From the NCBI GenBank assembly GCA_022495005.1, contig JAGYXB010000508.1:310001-374000 (forward strand): a DNA stretch of 64,000 bases, read 5' to 3'. Positions 47,094 through 60,110 of the stretch are shown piece after piece. Under the pieces are notes generated by a model. The model made no database searches and was not told where the DNA came from. It saw only the letters and a program-made list of their open reading frames with translations. A program made the position numbers and the translations under genes. Positions within the stretch are counted from its first letter, which is position 1. Each line of letters opens with the position of its first letter. This stretch comes from Rhyacophila brunnea (Eukaryota; Arthropoda; Insecta; Trichoptera; Rhyacophilidae).

Positions 47094-47932
47094 CAGGGGT
47101 CGGCAAACCGCGGCTCACAATTACCAAAATTCACAATTTTTATTTTTTGTCATTGATTGTACACTTATTATATTATATAATGCAATTATCGCGAGACTAT
47201 TTTTTCTTCCATGATGGTTGATCCAAAATGGTATGATTGTTGTTGTTTTAAATCCGCCCATTGAAAAAGTCGACAAATAGAATTTTTCTCCATTTGATAT
47301 TGACACGAGCACTTTTGAAATACAATTTTATTGGTGGATTTAACAAGCAAAGAGTTATGGAGCTCCAAATTTGTAGGTCTTGCCACCAAAATTGAGGATT
47401 TGGAGACAGAAAAATGCAATTTAATTTCACAACACAAGTGGAGCGCTCTAAACTACATAAGGTAGAATGGTGGATACTACGATTTTTAATACATGGAATA
47501 GCTTTCCTAACTTATAATCGAGTTTACATAATATGTATGTAAACAATCATTTTCAAACATGAACAATATAAATAGCATTTAGAGAAGTCAAATAACCGGC
47601 GAGAATTCGGAGTTGCGCCTGAAATTAAAAACTACAAGTTACATAACAAACATACAGAAACTCTCCAATGAAATGCAAGGAAGGTCCATCATTGTTCACA
47701 TTAGTTTTAAGGAATGCGTGAAAATTGTATGTAATTCATATTCTGTAAAAATTATATTTTTAATTTCATCAATAAAAACATATATTTATGTTAGTTTTAT
47801 TCGGGAAATCTTCTTCACTTAATAAGTAAACAATTATAAAATGTAATTAATTCATTTAAATATAAGTATGGCTTTCGAATTTTTTTTTAACCGTTTGTGC
47901 CACTCATATTTGGCCCCTTTTGCCGACCTCTG
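47094..47932. mobile_element. hAT-like non-autonomous element, 839 bp
   Basis: The left end CAGGGGTCGGCAAACCGCGG and, as reverse complement, the right end CAGAGGTCGGCAAAAGGGGC are inverted repeats. Perfect 8-bp duplications GTCTAGAC flank it at 47086-47093 and 47933-47940. The ends belong to the GTCGGCAAA-type hAT group that includes GTF2IRD2-like elements. Open frames inside (47186-47437 minus, 47613-47822 plus) show no recognisable transposase motif, so they may be badly decayed or chance. Confidence 0.93.
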
Positions 47933-47940
47933 GTCTAGAC

Positions 47941-49737
47941 GGTTGATAAAAACAGTGTTTTTAAAGTCAATAATATGGTAAATTCGGAAAAAAAATCTAA
48001 ATAATTCATTCAGATAAATACGATTCAACCGTTTCCTACTAATAACATGTATTATGCATTTAATGCAATATAAGTTTAAAATTATTGTTTGCGTGAAACC
48101 GTATTATCATGATATAATATTTATCTGCAGTATCGAGATTTTATTAAGCACCAAACTTTGGCTGAACTGCAAGCATGAGATATAAAATCGAGCGAAGTTT
48201 AAGTGAATATCTCTCAAAAAAAGCTCAATGCAGTTTGCTGAAGAATTTTCTCACTTACAAAACTTTTCTCTAGTATGATAACTATATTAAATAAAAGGTC
48301 GAACTCTCATTACGAAGAATGACGAAGAAAGTTTTTCGTAAATAAACAATACATTTTCATTACCTATATTTCTATTTTTACCAAAGATTTACTATATAAT
48401 TTAACAAGAAATAATTTAATACCATTCTCTTATTTTACTATGACAATTTATATGCTATTAATATTATAAAACTCGTGATACTTACACATCAAAATATAAA
48501 TTATAAAATGAAAGCTACATATTTAATTAGTCAATTAGTGTTGAAAAAAATGCTCACGCCGTCTGATTAATTTTAAATAGTTTATCTACTTGTAATTATT
48601 GTAACCCTCATTAAAAACTCAATAAATGATATTCACTAAAACCCCCCAGTTAAAAATGTTAATTATTCAGATATATTGTTTTAGAAAGAATTAATATTTT
48701 TGAATAACATTAATCAAATAAATATGATGGAAATTATTAGGGTACGATAATGCACACTGTGTTTTTCTTTAATTTTAAGATTAGGTGCCTTAAAATATAT
48801 CACTTATTGCACGCACCTACATAATATTATAATATAGGTACCTAACATAAATTAGGTACTGCAATCCTGACAGCACACTAGAGCTCATATTATCCTTTTG
48901 CTATACGCGCAAAACAACTAATGAAATTTTTAAATTGCATTATCTAAAAAAGTATACCAACGACAACCATGTTTTTTACATTCACATTTGGAGATCGTCC
49001 ATGAGTAAACCAGGTGAAGTGAAGGTTTCAGATCGAACGATGAGAACGTCTCCGGTCATACGGGAAGTTAGCGAAAGAAAGTTAACAGCAAAACGTAATA
49101 AAACGTATTTAACGTAATATACTTTTTATATTATAGAGAAGATCAGTAATTTTAAACTTTAATATTTGATACGTGTTGATTACTATGTAAATATCTATGA
49201 CTAAATATGTATGAGAAAGTTATTCAAGAGAATTTTATTTTAATACAACAATGTCATATTCTATTTATGGTGACGCGGATTACATGTCATATTACAATTT
49301 GGTACAATAACCATCGCTATAGTACCTATATTGTATGTTAAACCCTTATTGTACCTCCGTCATACGTGACTTTTCATTTTGCTGGAACCCGCTTACAAAA
49401 ATTTCTTCCTTCATCACTCAGAAAATGCAATAACGACAGAGTTATTAAAAAATGAAATATGCAAAAAACAACACGTTAATAAAATTTTCATATAGCGTCC
49501 CCCCTACTGAGTAAAAACGTATCTTGTAAGTAACCAATAATGGTGTTTTAACCTCACAGCTTATTTTTCATATAATTATATTGTCAGGCTTTAGGCCGGG
49601 AAGGCTTTCCAGAGATTCGGTCACCGGATGGGGTGGGGTCTAAGAATAAGGAGCTTAAAATTCCGTTTTTGTGGGGATAGTCGCCTACGTTACAAGCATG
49701 TTATCAGTATAAGTGGGGGTCTAGGATGACTTGCGCC
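47941..49737. other. AT-rich non-coding stretch
   Basis: No gene is supported. The 48930-48985 block (TTGCATTATCT..AAAAGTA..CCATGTTTT) resembles 27135-27182. The frame at 48935-49117 has no known domain. Confidence 0.35.
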
Positions 49738-50108
49738 GGGACAACTGGACGTCACGCAATTCGAAAATAAATATACGTTAGGTACTTATAGGTGATTTAA
49801 AAAAATATTTAATATTATTATTTATATTTAATTCATAATATTATGATTTAATAGTTGGTGAGGATTTAAATATGCACTCGTAAATAATGATCTAATCGTG
49901 CATATGCTTAAGTTCCAATGAAAAAAGAGTTTTTATATCTATATAAAGCCTTAGGCATGGTAATTCTCAATAAAAAACATTATTTTAAGAGTAAAATGAA
50001 TTAAAACTACTAAAAAGTAGATAGAAACTGATTAAAATTCCTCGTCTACGTTATGTATACGTGTCTACGACAGTGCGGCGTCCAATTGTCCTAGCGTCCA
50101 GTTGTCCC
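49738..50108. mobile_element. MITE with GGGACAACTGGACG ends, 371 bp
   Basis: GGGACAACTGGACG at the left faces CGTCCAGTTGTCCC at the right, a perfect 14-bp inverted repeat. A second degenerate copy (GCGTCCAATTGTCC) lies just inside the right end. No clear target duplication is visible, so the superfamily is open. Confidence 0.7.
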
Positions 50109-50309
50109 ATTCTCTTAATTGGGTAGCGCGGTGTATTGATGTTAATAGCAAAGACCTATGATTTAACTTAAACGGATGCGCTATTTGTAATAGATAGGGT
50201 CATCTCATTAGATCTGGATAAACAGTTACACGATGCATTCACAATGCTTCTAAACGACAATGATATTGTGATTTCTCGTCGTGATGGTGAAGAACTATCA
50301 GTGAGGAAA

Positions 50310-50650
50310 TGGACAACCGTCTTATGACTCTAGTTGCAGCATTGAAAACCTGGCAGACAAAATGGGGTACTTCCATCTTTTTCTTTTTTTTCAAATATTA
50401 AAAGGCGAATGGAGATTACTGCTTTTAATCAGGACCATTACACCAGTCAATTCCAAACTGGACATGGTGGCTTCGGTGGAAGACCCTATGAGCTTGGTCT
50501 TGTCACCTGTATCGATGTGGTGGAGAAATACATGATACAATCCACATCATCTGGGAATATCCAGAAAGCTGTTGGGCTTATTTGGGCCGTCGAAGTTGTC
50601 ACCATAAAGGCCAATTTTGTTGCATTTAGAAAATTTGCGGCAGTTTTATA
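50310..50650 (+). pseudogene. R1-like LINE C-terminal remnant
   Basis: Three pieces match the end of the R1-clade protein at 42423-44699 in order: LVAALKTWQTKWGTS (compare FAAWQARWTASSKG), then in another frame YTSQFQTGHGGFGGRPYELG (compare ISQFLTGHGNFTARLHEFG), and TIKANFVAFRKFAA (compare ATEVNFAVIEKFAA). The cysteine-histidine knuckle is eroded and stops and frame changes separate the parts. It is clearly older than the 42-kb copy and probably belongs to a different family of the clade. Confidence 0.7.
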
Positions 50651-50941
50651 TTTTTGTTTTATTTCTTATTATTTATTTTTGTCTTTTCTCCGTAGTTTTC
50701 ACTTCATAGTAAAAAAAAAAATATAACGTATTAAATTATTATGGTGCTGTCAGTTTATATTTAAATACTGAAGTTACATCGGACACTTATTTATAATAGT
50801 TAATTTAAAAAATATTATAATTATTGCTCAGTTGAGTGCCTACAAAAAAACCAACGAAATACAAAGAGGTGAAGATGCGTTCGTTATTGTGTATAAATAG
50901 TACACTCAAAGTCCCTACAAGACCGGAAGAAATATTAAGGC

Positions 50942-51312
50942 TATACCTCAGCTGAGGCATCGTCTGAAAAGATCGTGACTAGGCGATGCGCGGATTGTGA
51001 AAATGACGCGAGCCGAACGAAATATAATTTGTCATAAAAATCCAATATGCGTCCATTTAATGTTATGTTTATTGTTATGTTACTAATAATAATAGTATAT
51101 TCATTGTCATGTTTTCTTTTTCAAGTACATGCGGAACGTTTTTTAGTCATTTTTACAAGATTTAAGAATATATTCCTCCGACGCCATCACAAAACAAATT
51201 GACGTGCTCTCTAGTCGACTATCGCTGTCCAAATGGCAACGCGGCCGAAATAACGTCTCACATAGTATTGAAAATTATTTGCCGTTTCACTTATGTATGC
51301 TCTTAACACATA
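50942..51312 (-). repeat. Two-copy ~380-bp repeat of unknown origin, copy 2
   Basis: Reverse-orientation copy of 17116-17506. It has a full CCTCAGCTGAGG palindrome at its outer end. The small frame that starts at 51187 on the minus strand keeps the ATG and the EYILKSCK string but is cut by a stop after 14 codons. Confidence 0.85.
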
Positions 51313-52444
51313 AGGTATTTGAAAAAATATTTCATATTTATATACCTACGTAGTAATCGTATAGTAGCGTGGCACGCGGTCCATAAATGCTGTAGATGCA
51401 GAACATCATCAGAAAAAATTGATATAATTACCATTTATACATTGCTTGTGACTTTCTTAATAGATTATTTTTATATACCTACTATATTGAGTAGTTAATA
51501 ATATGAAAATATGTTAAATATAGCAGAACTACCTACCAGTCTGAAAAAAATCACATCAAACTACTTCATCGGCTATTTGCCATGATATAATTCCTTGCAA
51601 AAGTTAAGTATATAATACGAGTATGTAGGAAATAGTCGATAAATATTTATTTTTAAAACAGAATTAAAGTCACCACATGCCACTAATAAGTAGTTATGTA
51701 TCTAATAATTTATTGTTAGTACTCTTAGAATATTCATTTAATTTCATTGTAATTATTGTATGTAGGTATATGTGAATATTTGACATTCTGTTTTAATTGG
51801 TTGAATGTTTAGAATAGAATGTAATTATAAATTTATCTTCTTTGTGGAATTGTAAATTTGTAGAATTCGATGATTCGTAATAATAACAAAATTCAAATAT
51901 ATGTGTAATGCTTCGTTTCTTGTTCCATTTCGGTTTTTTGCAACATTTGTTAACAATCACAGCTTTCAAAAGTTTGTTGTGCGAACGGGTTTAGCTTTCC
52001 TCTGTCGTGGGCTGGCGCTAAAACCGCGAAACATCAGAAACGGAATACACGCAATAGAAATAATAATATGTTTCATATTTATTTACAAAGTAACAAAATA
52101 ACAACGCGCACAGATTGTTGGTAAAAGCACGATTCGCACACTCTATGGTTTTCTCTCTGGTAGATTTTCTCAATATTATTTTTTGTTTGACTTAAGCTTT
52201 CGGATTTAAAGAAAAAAATATAATATACTTATTGCGTCGAGTTTATACAGCATGACTGGCACTTTCAATCTTCCAAATAGTCCCATTAACTTGTGCTCGT
52301 TTTGAACGCTTTCATAGTTTTATCAATATTTGTTGATAAATTTGAGATTCGTATTAAATATAACTAGATATTATATTAAATTTCTCACGTGTGTTTTTTT
52401 CTACATACTCACAATTTGGTCGCACTCAATAAATTATAATTTCA
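51313..52444. other. AT-rich non-coding stretch
   Basis: Nothing recognisable. Confidence 0.4.
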
Positions 52445-53230
52445 AGAGATTCAGCTTTTACTTGGTAGTAATTCATGATGGCTTATAAAACGGGGTATCA
52501 CTTGGTATTCACCAACCACATATTATAGATATTGTTGCTATGACACGTGTTTCTGTCACTTGTTATCGTGCTAATCAAAAATAATCATAACTTTGTCAAA
52601 CAAAATATTTTACCTTATATATAAACGATGGATCCGCGGCTTAAGCGTCAGCCTATAGGGTTGTGGATCTCAGGTTGAATCCTGGGTCTGGCAAGTACAC
52701 ATATTGTTTTTCAGTTTGTTTATGAGTCCAGACCTAATAGGTTGAGCATGTGGCTGACATCCATTTCTCGTATAAAACAAAATTTGTTAATACAAACCTC
52801 CACTAACTGGAGGCCAATATGATCTTCTTAGGATCGGACATGGCCAAAAAAATAATAATAATAAAGCAGATTTAAAAATATTTACAATTCCTAGAAATAA
52901 ATAAAATGTTAATTATAATATCGCATTATTCAATTTTTAGCCGTAACTAATTGCTTCCCATTGCTGAAGGTTTTTCCATTAAAAATTTCCACCCCTCCAC
53001 TCAATTATAAATATACTAACTATCCCTTTCCTACAACATAATATAATCTCCTCTTTTTATACCCCCCTCTACTACCGCAGTACTAATAATAATAATAAAT
53101 TATAAAACTACACAAATTCATATGAAATTTTCGATATTTACACACTTGAAAACGAAGTGAGCGAAACACATGTCGTGGGAAAAATATCTATATATTGTAT
53201 TGAATACCAAGTGATAATCCATTTTATAAA
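52445..53230. repeat. Inverted-repeat element, copy 2, carrying a SINE
   Basis: The left arm 52483-52557 (TTATAAAACGGGGTATCACT, ATATTGTTGCTATGACACGT) and right arm 53166-53230 (ACATGTCGTGGGAAAAATAT, ACCAAGTGATAATCCATTTT) are inverted copies. Both match 4838-4911. A family A SINE (52625-52860) lies between them. Confidence 0.65.
52625..52860 (+). repeat. SINE family A, copy 3
   Basis: tRNA-like head with CCGCGGCTTAAGCGTCAGCC and the B-box arm CAGGTTGAATCCTGGG, followed by the shared body (TAATAGGTTGAGCATGTGGC, GACATCCATTTCTCGTA, TTAATACAAACCTC, TGATCTTCTTAGGATCGGAC) and an AATAATAAT tail. Confidence 0.85.
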
Positions 53231-55282
53231 TTACCAACCCCAACAGTTCTCCAAGTTAAAACATTTACGTGGATCTTGACCGCCTCTTGAAGACATTTCT
53301 TAACACTCGTTAAACCTATTAGGTTCATTATATAAAACTAAACATACTTTGAATTCAAACTATATGACGTATATTAAACAGACGTGGGCTTCAATCTTGC
53401 AACCAATGGCTAAGAAGAAGATACTCTACTATTCGTCTATCGCGGGCCTAATCGTTATGTTACCAATCCATGGGTTTGGATTCAATCACGCATCTAGCAA
53501 AAAACATGCGGTTTTTCAATCTGTTTTTCATCCGAGTAGACTTGTTACTATTCTCAGTGTAAAATAGTTATGTTGATAAATCTTTTAATGTGGGTATTCT
53601 TATCTTCACTATTGTAGTATCTAGGTAGGTATCCATAATGGGTATAATATCTAGATAACACTCACTTCGCAGCGAAGATGGCAATTTATTCTTTTCACCT
53701 ACATTTCTGTTTATAAAACGGCAGAATTTAGTTTTACTCAATTTCAAGAGATGCCATCAAAAAACAATCACGTTTAATTTCAATAAAATTTTACGGCGCC
53801 CTTACCGCAGAGTTAATTGGGTGTCCCTTCAAGTTCACTTCATTGTCTATGGCCGCACAGTCCATTGCGCAAGATGGATCTTAAACAAAAGACAAGTCAG
53901 ACCCCTTCAGCCATAAAACATCATTAAAAGTTTTCGATTTCGCAAAATCACGTATCTCTCCGCAGAGTCGGCAGAAAGCATTGAGGTCGCCTCCTACAAA
54001 CTGGTATATCAACTTACGTATGTACTTGCTCTGCAATATGAGTTCGCTCGTGTTCATGCAACCATGTGACAATATTGCATCGCGGCTTTTGTACTGACAA
54101 TTGAATTGCACATGTCATTTTGATCAACGTGCCATGAAAGCTCAACTTTCAATTGGATCGCGCTTATAGATGTCCTGACATATAAAAGAGTTATTATTAA
54201 GAAATATTTAAATGTTGTAATAATATAATTTGTAGGAAACCAACTCTGTGTTCATGACGTTATGTTAAGTATTTAGATGTCTTCCAAGATTTCGCTTAGA
54301 AAGTGATACGCTGAAATGGCAAATGCGACATACACCTACTCTTTTAATTTGTGTTAGTAAAAAATGATCTAGTTCTGGTCTGCATATGAATGGTAGTTTT
54401 TTGATTTGTTTGCGTACCAATTATTATTGTATTAATAATATTTAATAAAAACTAGTTCTCATTTAACAACACGTCCAATTATAATGAAAATAAAACAGTC
54501 TCAATATGTAGAAAATGACTACAACGACATTATATGATTTAATCAATCGATCACAGTGGAACATCGAAGAAGGGAGACATACATCATCTCACAAATTGCA
54601 CAAATATTGGTGATAAGTATAGCATTATTAAAATATATTTTCTGATTGCATGTCTTTATCTAAAATCATTATATTCGTACGTTATTATTAAACATACATT
54701 TTTAAAACGTTCGTTATCGGATCGATATATCATGGCCGACTATTTTCCGATCCGATTTTGCATATATACATATTTCAAACCACACAAATTTCCCCTGTTT
54801 GAAAAAACATCTCTGTTTAAAGCTATTCTAATTCTTTCTATAGATACTGAATGAATTATATATGTTAAACGTTCTCTCTTACTGCTTGTGAAAATGGTTA
54901 AATCGATCAACAATCTTACAGTCCATTGCTTCAAGAGAATATTTTATGAATATTTCATGGTTACTCTAAAATTTAAATGTTGTATTTAAATTTATAGTAT
55001 GTCGAGAGAGGAAGAAAGGAGCAGTATCTAAAATGTTTTATACACCACGGCAAGTACAAATCTACTAGGTACCTACAGTATGTTTTTTCTGTCGAAATAA
55101 CTGAAGGGAAAAGGCAAATGCAATTCTCATATATACAGTGTAATATATAAGATTATACGGCAATGTAACAAAATTAGGGAACACTTGTACATACATAGTT
55201 TTGAATTACCAGAAACCATAGTAAGTGAAAGTGGATATTTTTCAACTTTCATTTCCTGTATGGATTCTAAAATCAGTATTTT
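53231..55282. other. Mostly AT-rich non-coding stretch
   Basis: No gene is supported with confidence. 53430-53510 contains GGGTTTGGATTCAATC, a B-box-like string that may mark a worn SINE. The 53780-54180 block is less AT-rich. Its minus-strand frame (53881-54111, 76 residues, with VGGDLNAFCRLCGEIRDFAK) has gene-like composition but no domain I can name. It may be a piece of an unrecognised gene or repeat. Confidence 0.35.
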
Positions 55283-55512
55283 GGGTATTTGAATATACGG
55301 TACAGTTCGGTTATGAGGAAAACACATTTTGAAAATAGCCGATATACTGAATTATTTGTTAGGTTAACCTAACCAAACCTAACCTAACCTAACCTAACCC
55401 AACCTAACCTAACCTAAACTAATCCAAACTAACACATAATCCAGTATATCGGGTATTTTCATAATGTGTTTTCCGCTATATTCCTCATAACCGAACTGTA
55501 CCGAATATACCC
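55283..55512. repeat. Hairpin with a CCTAA-repeat loop
   Basis: The left arm (55283-55365) and right arm (55418-55512) are inverted copies: GGTACAGTTCGGTTATGAGG faces CCTCATAACCGAACTGTACC exactly, and AACACATTTTGAAAATAGCC faces GGGTATTTTCATAATGTGTT. The loop is a telomere-like CCTAA array. The whole is a 230-bp fold-back. Confidence 0.93.
55366..55417. repeat. Interstitial telomere-like (CCTAA)n tract
   Basis: About ten units of AACCT with a few variants (AACCC, AAACT), read as CCTAA on this strand and TTAGG on the other. TTAGG is the ancestral insect telomere repeat. The junction GGTTAACC at the left joins one reversed unit to the array. Confidence 0.9.
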
Positions 55513-56544
55513 TTATACAGAGCATATAATTAAACGTAACCATATGCAACCTCTGGATTCAATTAATCGTATCTGAATAAGGAATAGGAATATTTACTAA
55601 AAAAATCACACTGGACGATTTATAAAAGAGAATTAGGTATATTAAATCGATACAATTATCAAAATCACATTCATATATAATAACTTTATTGATTTTATTA
55701 TTTCAAATTATGAAATATAATATGATATAGGCTACGACTGATATTATAGACATGGTTGGAATTTTTTTCGCAGTATTTTGATGTTACTCTCAAAAGAAAT
55801 ATATTTCCGTTCACGACAGATAAACATTATTTCCCAATGATAAAATATAAATAATAATCTAGTCGCAAATGTGGGCCGCAGATCAAATATATCTGTCCAT
55901 TGACAATCGCGTACGACCGGATGGAAACATGCTCGTCGATGTGACCACAATTTTAATTGGTTACTTTACAATAATCAGTTTCACAGTACACATTAAAATA
56001 TACTCCGCAGTAAATCGACCTGATAGATTTGAGCGATAGCTAATTGATTTATGTTTGTCTTAACGTATGAATTTTAATTAAGCTCGTCGATTGAATGTTG
56101 ATTTTTAGTATTGCATTGTATGCGATGCAATATACGCATCAGGTACGCGAATACGCGGAGTGGGTTCTGGTTCCTTCGATTCTTATAGTTTCACCATTTT
56201 TCTCTAGACAAAATTGCCGCATTCCAATTCAGTAAGATCATTATAATAATATGGAAGATATTGCTATCTCTAATTAATCGCCGTAATGGATGTTCGATAA
56301 TATTGTATCATGGTTGAATTTATTGTGCTGAAATATCCACGCAGACCATAGAGCTTAAAACTGTATAATATATTATTATATTATCCTATTAATGCTGTCT
56401 ACGATAAAAAAAAATCTTTCGAATATGCTTAGTACCTACTCGTTTGTTTCGTATAGTTTATGTCCGGGTTTTTGAGGCATAAGTAAACACAGGCTCTACA
56501 ATTATTTTTAATGTGCGTTTAGTTCTTGGAAATAGTAAACGGGA
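55513..56544. other. AT-rich non-coding stretch
   Basis: Nothing recognisable. Confidence 0.4.
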
Positions 56545-56552
56545 CTGAAAAT

Positions 56553-57123
56553 CATGGCCCCCACATCCTGAAGTGGGCCCCAGGCCAGCATGTTTAGCGG
56601 GCCCCCTACCTTTCGCCAAAGTTAAAGGCAGTTTAATGATCTACAGCAGAGTTTCCCAAATGGTATTCCAAGGAACCCTATGATTCTGAGAGGTATAATT
56701 AAGGGTATTACATGTACTTTTAGTGTTTTTTTTCTATTTATCAATAAATCAAAGTTATCGGCACTCGACATCATATTATTATAAAGCACTGATCGCAATC
56801 CCTTTTTATGGTTGCCAAGTAACATGCGACCATTCGCTATATTGGATAAATAGCAATTTTTTATTAGTAAGGAACCACACATTATAAACTAAAATTCTAC
56901 ACGCAAATTATCATTTAATTAAATCAATCATACCCCATCAAATTACATCGTACATCCACATATTTTAAAATATTAATATTATTTAGTAAAATAGTTCCAC
57001 AGGCGACTTTTATTACTGTTAGAGGAAAATTGTATTGTCTGTATATCTCACTTAACTGATCGACCCCCACGCCGGGCTCCCAAGCTAGAATCCTGTCCGC
57101 CGTCCCCCTTTGTGGGGACCATG
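56553..57123 (-). mobile_element. CATGGCCC-family MITE, copy 4 (longest, reversed)
   Basis: It begins CATGGCCCCCACATCCTGAA and ends TTTGTGGGGACCATG, inverted relative to the other three. Flanking octamers CTGAAAAT and CTGAAAAG match at seven of eight positions. Interior blocks such as TAATTAAGGGTATT and TGATCGACCCCCACGCCGGG line up with the other copies. At 571 bp it may represent a longer version of the family. Confidence 0.88.
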
Positions 57124-57131
57124 CTGAAAAG

Positions 57132-58599
57132 TCTTAATATACCGAAGTATTATTTATTCACTTACACACTGTTACAACCAAGATGTATGAAATCGTTAGT
57201 CACAAGTACACACTGATGTTCCATAATGTGACCTGACAAAGACAAATATAAATATTGTATTGTCAAATCGTTTATGTATTTCCACTAGTATGAATGCCTT
57301 CTTCAGTGCTAATTCTGACATCGTTATGAAATCATTAACATACCTCAACAGCTGCTACACTGGCTACATTTATTAATACTGCATTTAATTATTTATTGAT
57401 TTATTATAGTTTTGATGATAATCATCAGAGTTTATTACCAATTCACGCCTTCTGCCACGCTTCAAAAAGCTCCAAGCCATGACATAGCACTAAAATTTAC
57501 GGTGAATATTTTTTTCAATTTTATCAATAATTTCGCGAGTTCTATTTTTAAATCAGACAGACGGAAAATTCTTTTTCATGAACGTTAATAACGCGATATA
57601 ATATCGGGTGATTTTTCATTTTTCAGAAACCGTATATCAAATTTAAAAGCAATAAACAAATACTCGTTTTTCACTTCAGTAAACGTCTGTCAATAATTTT
57701 CCGCTTAGGGCATTCGAAAAGAATTCGTATCATTTGAGAAAAGAAAAATAATATATTGTTATGCCTTTTGCAATGTATGATAAGTGTCAAGATTCCACAT
57801 AAACTCACAGAATCTCTACGCAAGAATGCTTTTTAAGGATCGCTTTTCTTTATCCTTTATTTTTCTTTTGGGACAAATTTTCAATATACACAGTGGCAGA
57901 AGACATTTTCCGTTGAGATATTATCATTTTTAATACACTCTACTGCACTATGAATTTTCTATACATCTGTCAGTTTTCGAGCAAAAATATATATCTTAAT
58001 ATTGTATGCTGTACTTAGATATTGATTTTAAATTATATATAATATTATATTATATATAGCAATATTTGACGTATATACATTTAGATTTTGGACAATTAAA
58101 TCGTCGTATTGTAGATACAAATATTATAATGAATGCCCAAAAAACCTTTAGTACCCTTTTTCAGAATACTAATTGTCGAAATTAGTAAAATTTCGTGGCA
58201 CAGAACCGAGGGAGTAGAGTATTTTTTTTATTAATATACAAAATACATATTTTTCTTTGGACGTTTTGTAGTTTTTGTCTCGTAAGAAAACTATTCACAT
58301 CATTGTATGAATTCAAATGGTATAATTATATATGTCAGTGGTGAACGGTGGAGGTAGACTATTAAAATTTTACACAAATAGTACACAATATTAAACTTTG
58401 TCATTCATACGAATTTGTTTTAATTTAACTAACAATACAAATTGCAGATAGTGTTGGTTAGTTTTTAAAAGTCAATTAAACCCTGTGTAAAATACATTGC
58501 TACGAACTTCCATATAACTTAACCAACTCGTCTATCTAACGGCATTTAGGTATATTGTACGACTACGGCTATTGAAGCTCTGCTCAAAAAACATGGTTT
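57132..58599. other. AT-rich non-coding stretch
   Basis: Nothing recognisable. Confidence 0.4.
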
Positions 58600-58810
58600 T
58601 TCTATTCTTTTAGCTAGACGTTCTGCCCATTTTTATATAACAACACAATCTTTATTACATCGCATACCCTTTTTGTTATCTTATCAAGTTATTTAGATTT
58701 TTATCCTTACGTGTTATGCCCGGCATGTACTTATATGATGGTACTCCAAACTTCCGGACAGGGCCTCTCATTTATTAAGACTCCGTGTACTGCATAAACC
58801 GTATAGCCAT
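58600..58810 (-). pseudogene. Decayed RTE-type LINE, C-terminal region
   Basis: The minus strand has blocks in the same order as the tail at 22290-22625: a HAGHN-type stretch, then ITKRVCDVIKIVLLYKNGQN (compare RKTKVCDAIEVTKLVNKG). CGTTATGCCCGGCATG in the plus strand corresponds to CGTTATGCCCAACATG at 14402. Stops are frequent. Confidence 0.6.
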
Positions 58811-59837
58811 CTCTATAATGTCAATAAAAATGACTTTAAGAACAGTGACGATAATATATAATTTTAGTTTTCCAACGTTAACAGCTAGTAAACGAATGTT
58901 TTAAAATACAGTGACTAAGTTTTCAGGCGCCACAAGATCATGCCAATTTTTTATGAGGCGACAATCAGTGGGTAGCGTGAATATTAACCTAATACCTTCA
59001 AACGAAACAATATTATTTTTGAGGAAGTGTATCCATTAAAAAACCCCGTTACATTACGAAGAGATTTTTCTGCATGAAAATATTCTTTGGAAACGTTTAA
59101 TTTGGCAAGAAAAAAATAAAATATTTTATCTCAGCATCTAACAAAGAAAATACGTGAAATTTAAATAACGAAGTTACCCAGTCAGATGTCGTTGTCAAAA
59201 TAGTGACAAAACGAATGCTCTTAATTTCCCTTGTCGTGCTCATAATTGTCTACTTTTGTTTTCCACAACAACTGACACGACTTTTAGGAACATTTTGCAG
59301 TCTACATAATAATGTGACATTTTTTTAATATGCTATGACATGGGTACTATGGGTAGGTATTATTAAATTATGCTGTTTTAATGCGATGTTTTTATTTTAA
59401 ATTAAAGCTAACTTAAAAAATAAACAATGAACGTGTCATGATGATGTGAGGAAACAGATTTTCGAAACGCGTGAAGAAGTGAAAACTTTTTATTTTTTGA
59501 ATATCAAAGTTTCTTGACAATATACCCATATTCCACTATATACAACTATCGAAAGATTCTAAAGTGTATTTCACAGCGCAACAATTTCAGTTTATTGGAA
59601 GAAATATAATTTATCGTGAGTGTTACATTATTGTACTAGTATTCGGTAAAAATAGTAGTTTATCTTAAGTCTATTTATTTGATTGCTACCAATTTTTTTT
59701 AAAGGGACACATGCTACTTTGTACACAAAATATATAATGCACGATCATATTTGGTCAGGTACCTAAATGGTGTATCATAATTCATAATCATCAATCTCTT
59801 ATAATCAAATCTCCCGGGAACGACTAAAATCATTTTT
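58811..59837. other. AT-rich non-coding stretch
   Basis: Nothing recognisable. Confidence 0.4.
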
Positions 59838-59950
59838 GTCTGTAGCAGGCTCCCTCCAGTAGCTTAGTCTCAATGATGCTGTATCTCTCACTAGATAGTC
59901 TAACTACCTTAGTATCGGTCTCCCGACTCTCTTTTTCTTCATGTTATCGA
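59838..59950 (-). pseudogene. LINE C-terminal remnant
   Basis: The minus strand reads MKKKRVGRPILR, a stop, then LDYLVRDTASLRLSYWREPA. This follows the KRKxGRPxxRWxDDVxxDLxxL...W...A pattern found at the C-terminus of RTE/Craft-type LINE proteins. Only this piece remains. Confidence 0.6.
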
Positions 59951-60110
59951 AGAGAAGCTACTTGCACAGTTGGGTATTTTTAACACATGTTCCAGTGTAG
60001 TTTCCTTATTGTCACATGTATAATATATTAAATATATATGGCACATTGCTTTGCCGCGTGTCATATTTGCAGACTACATATTTTTTAAGCATTTCGACTA
60101 TGAATCAGAT

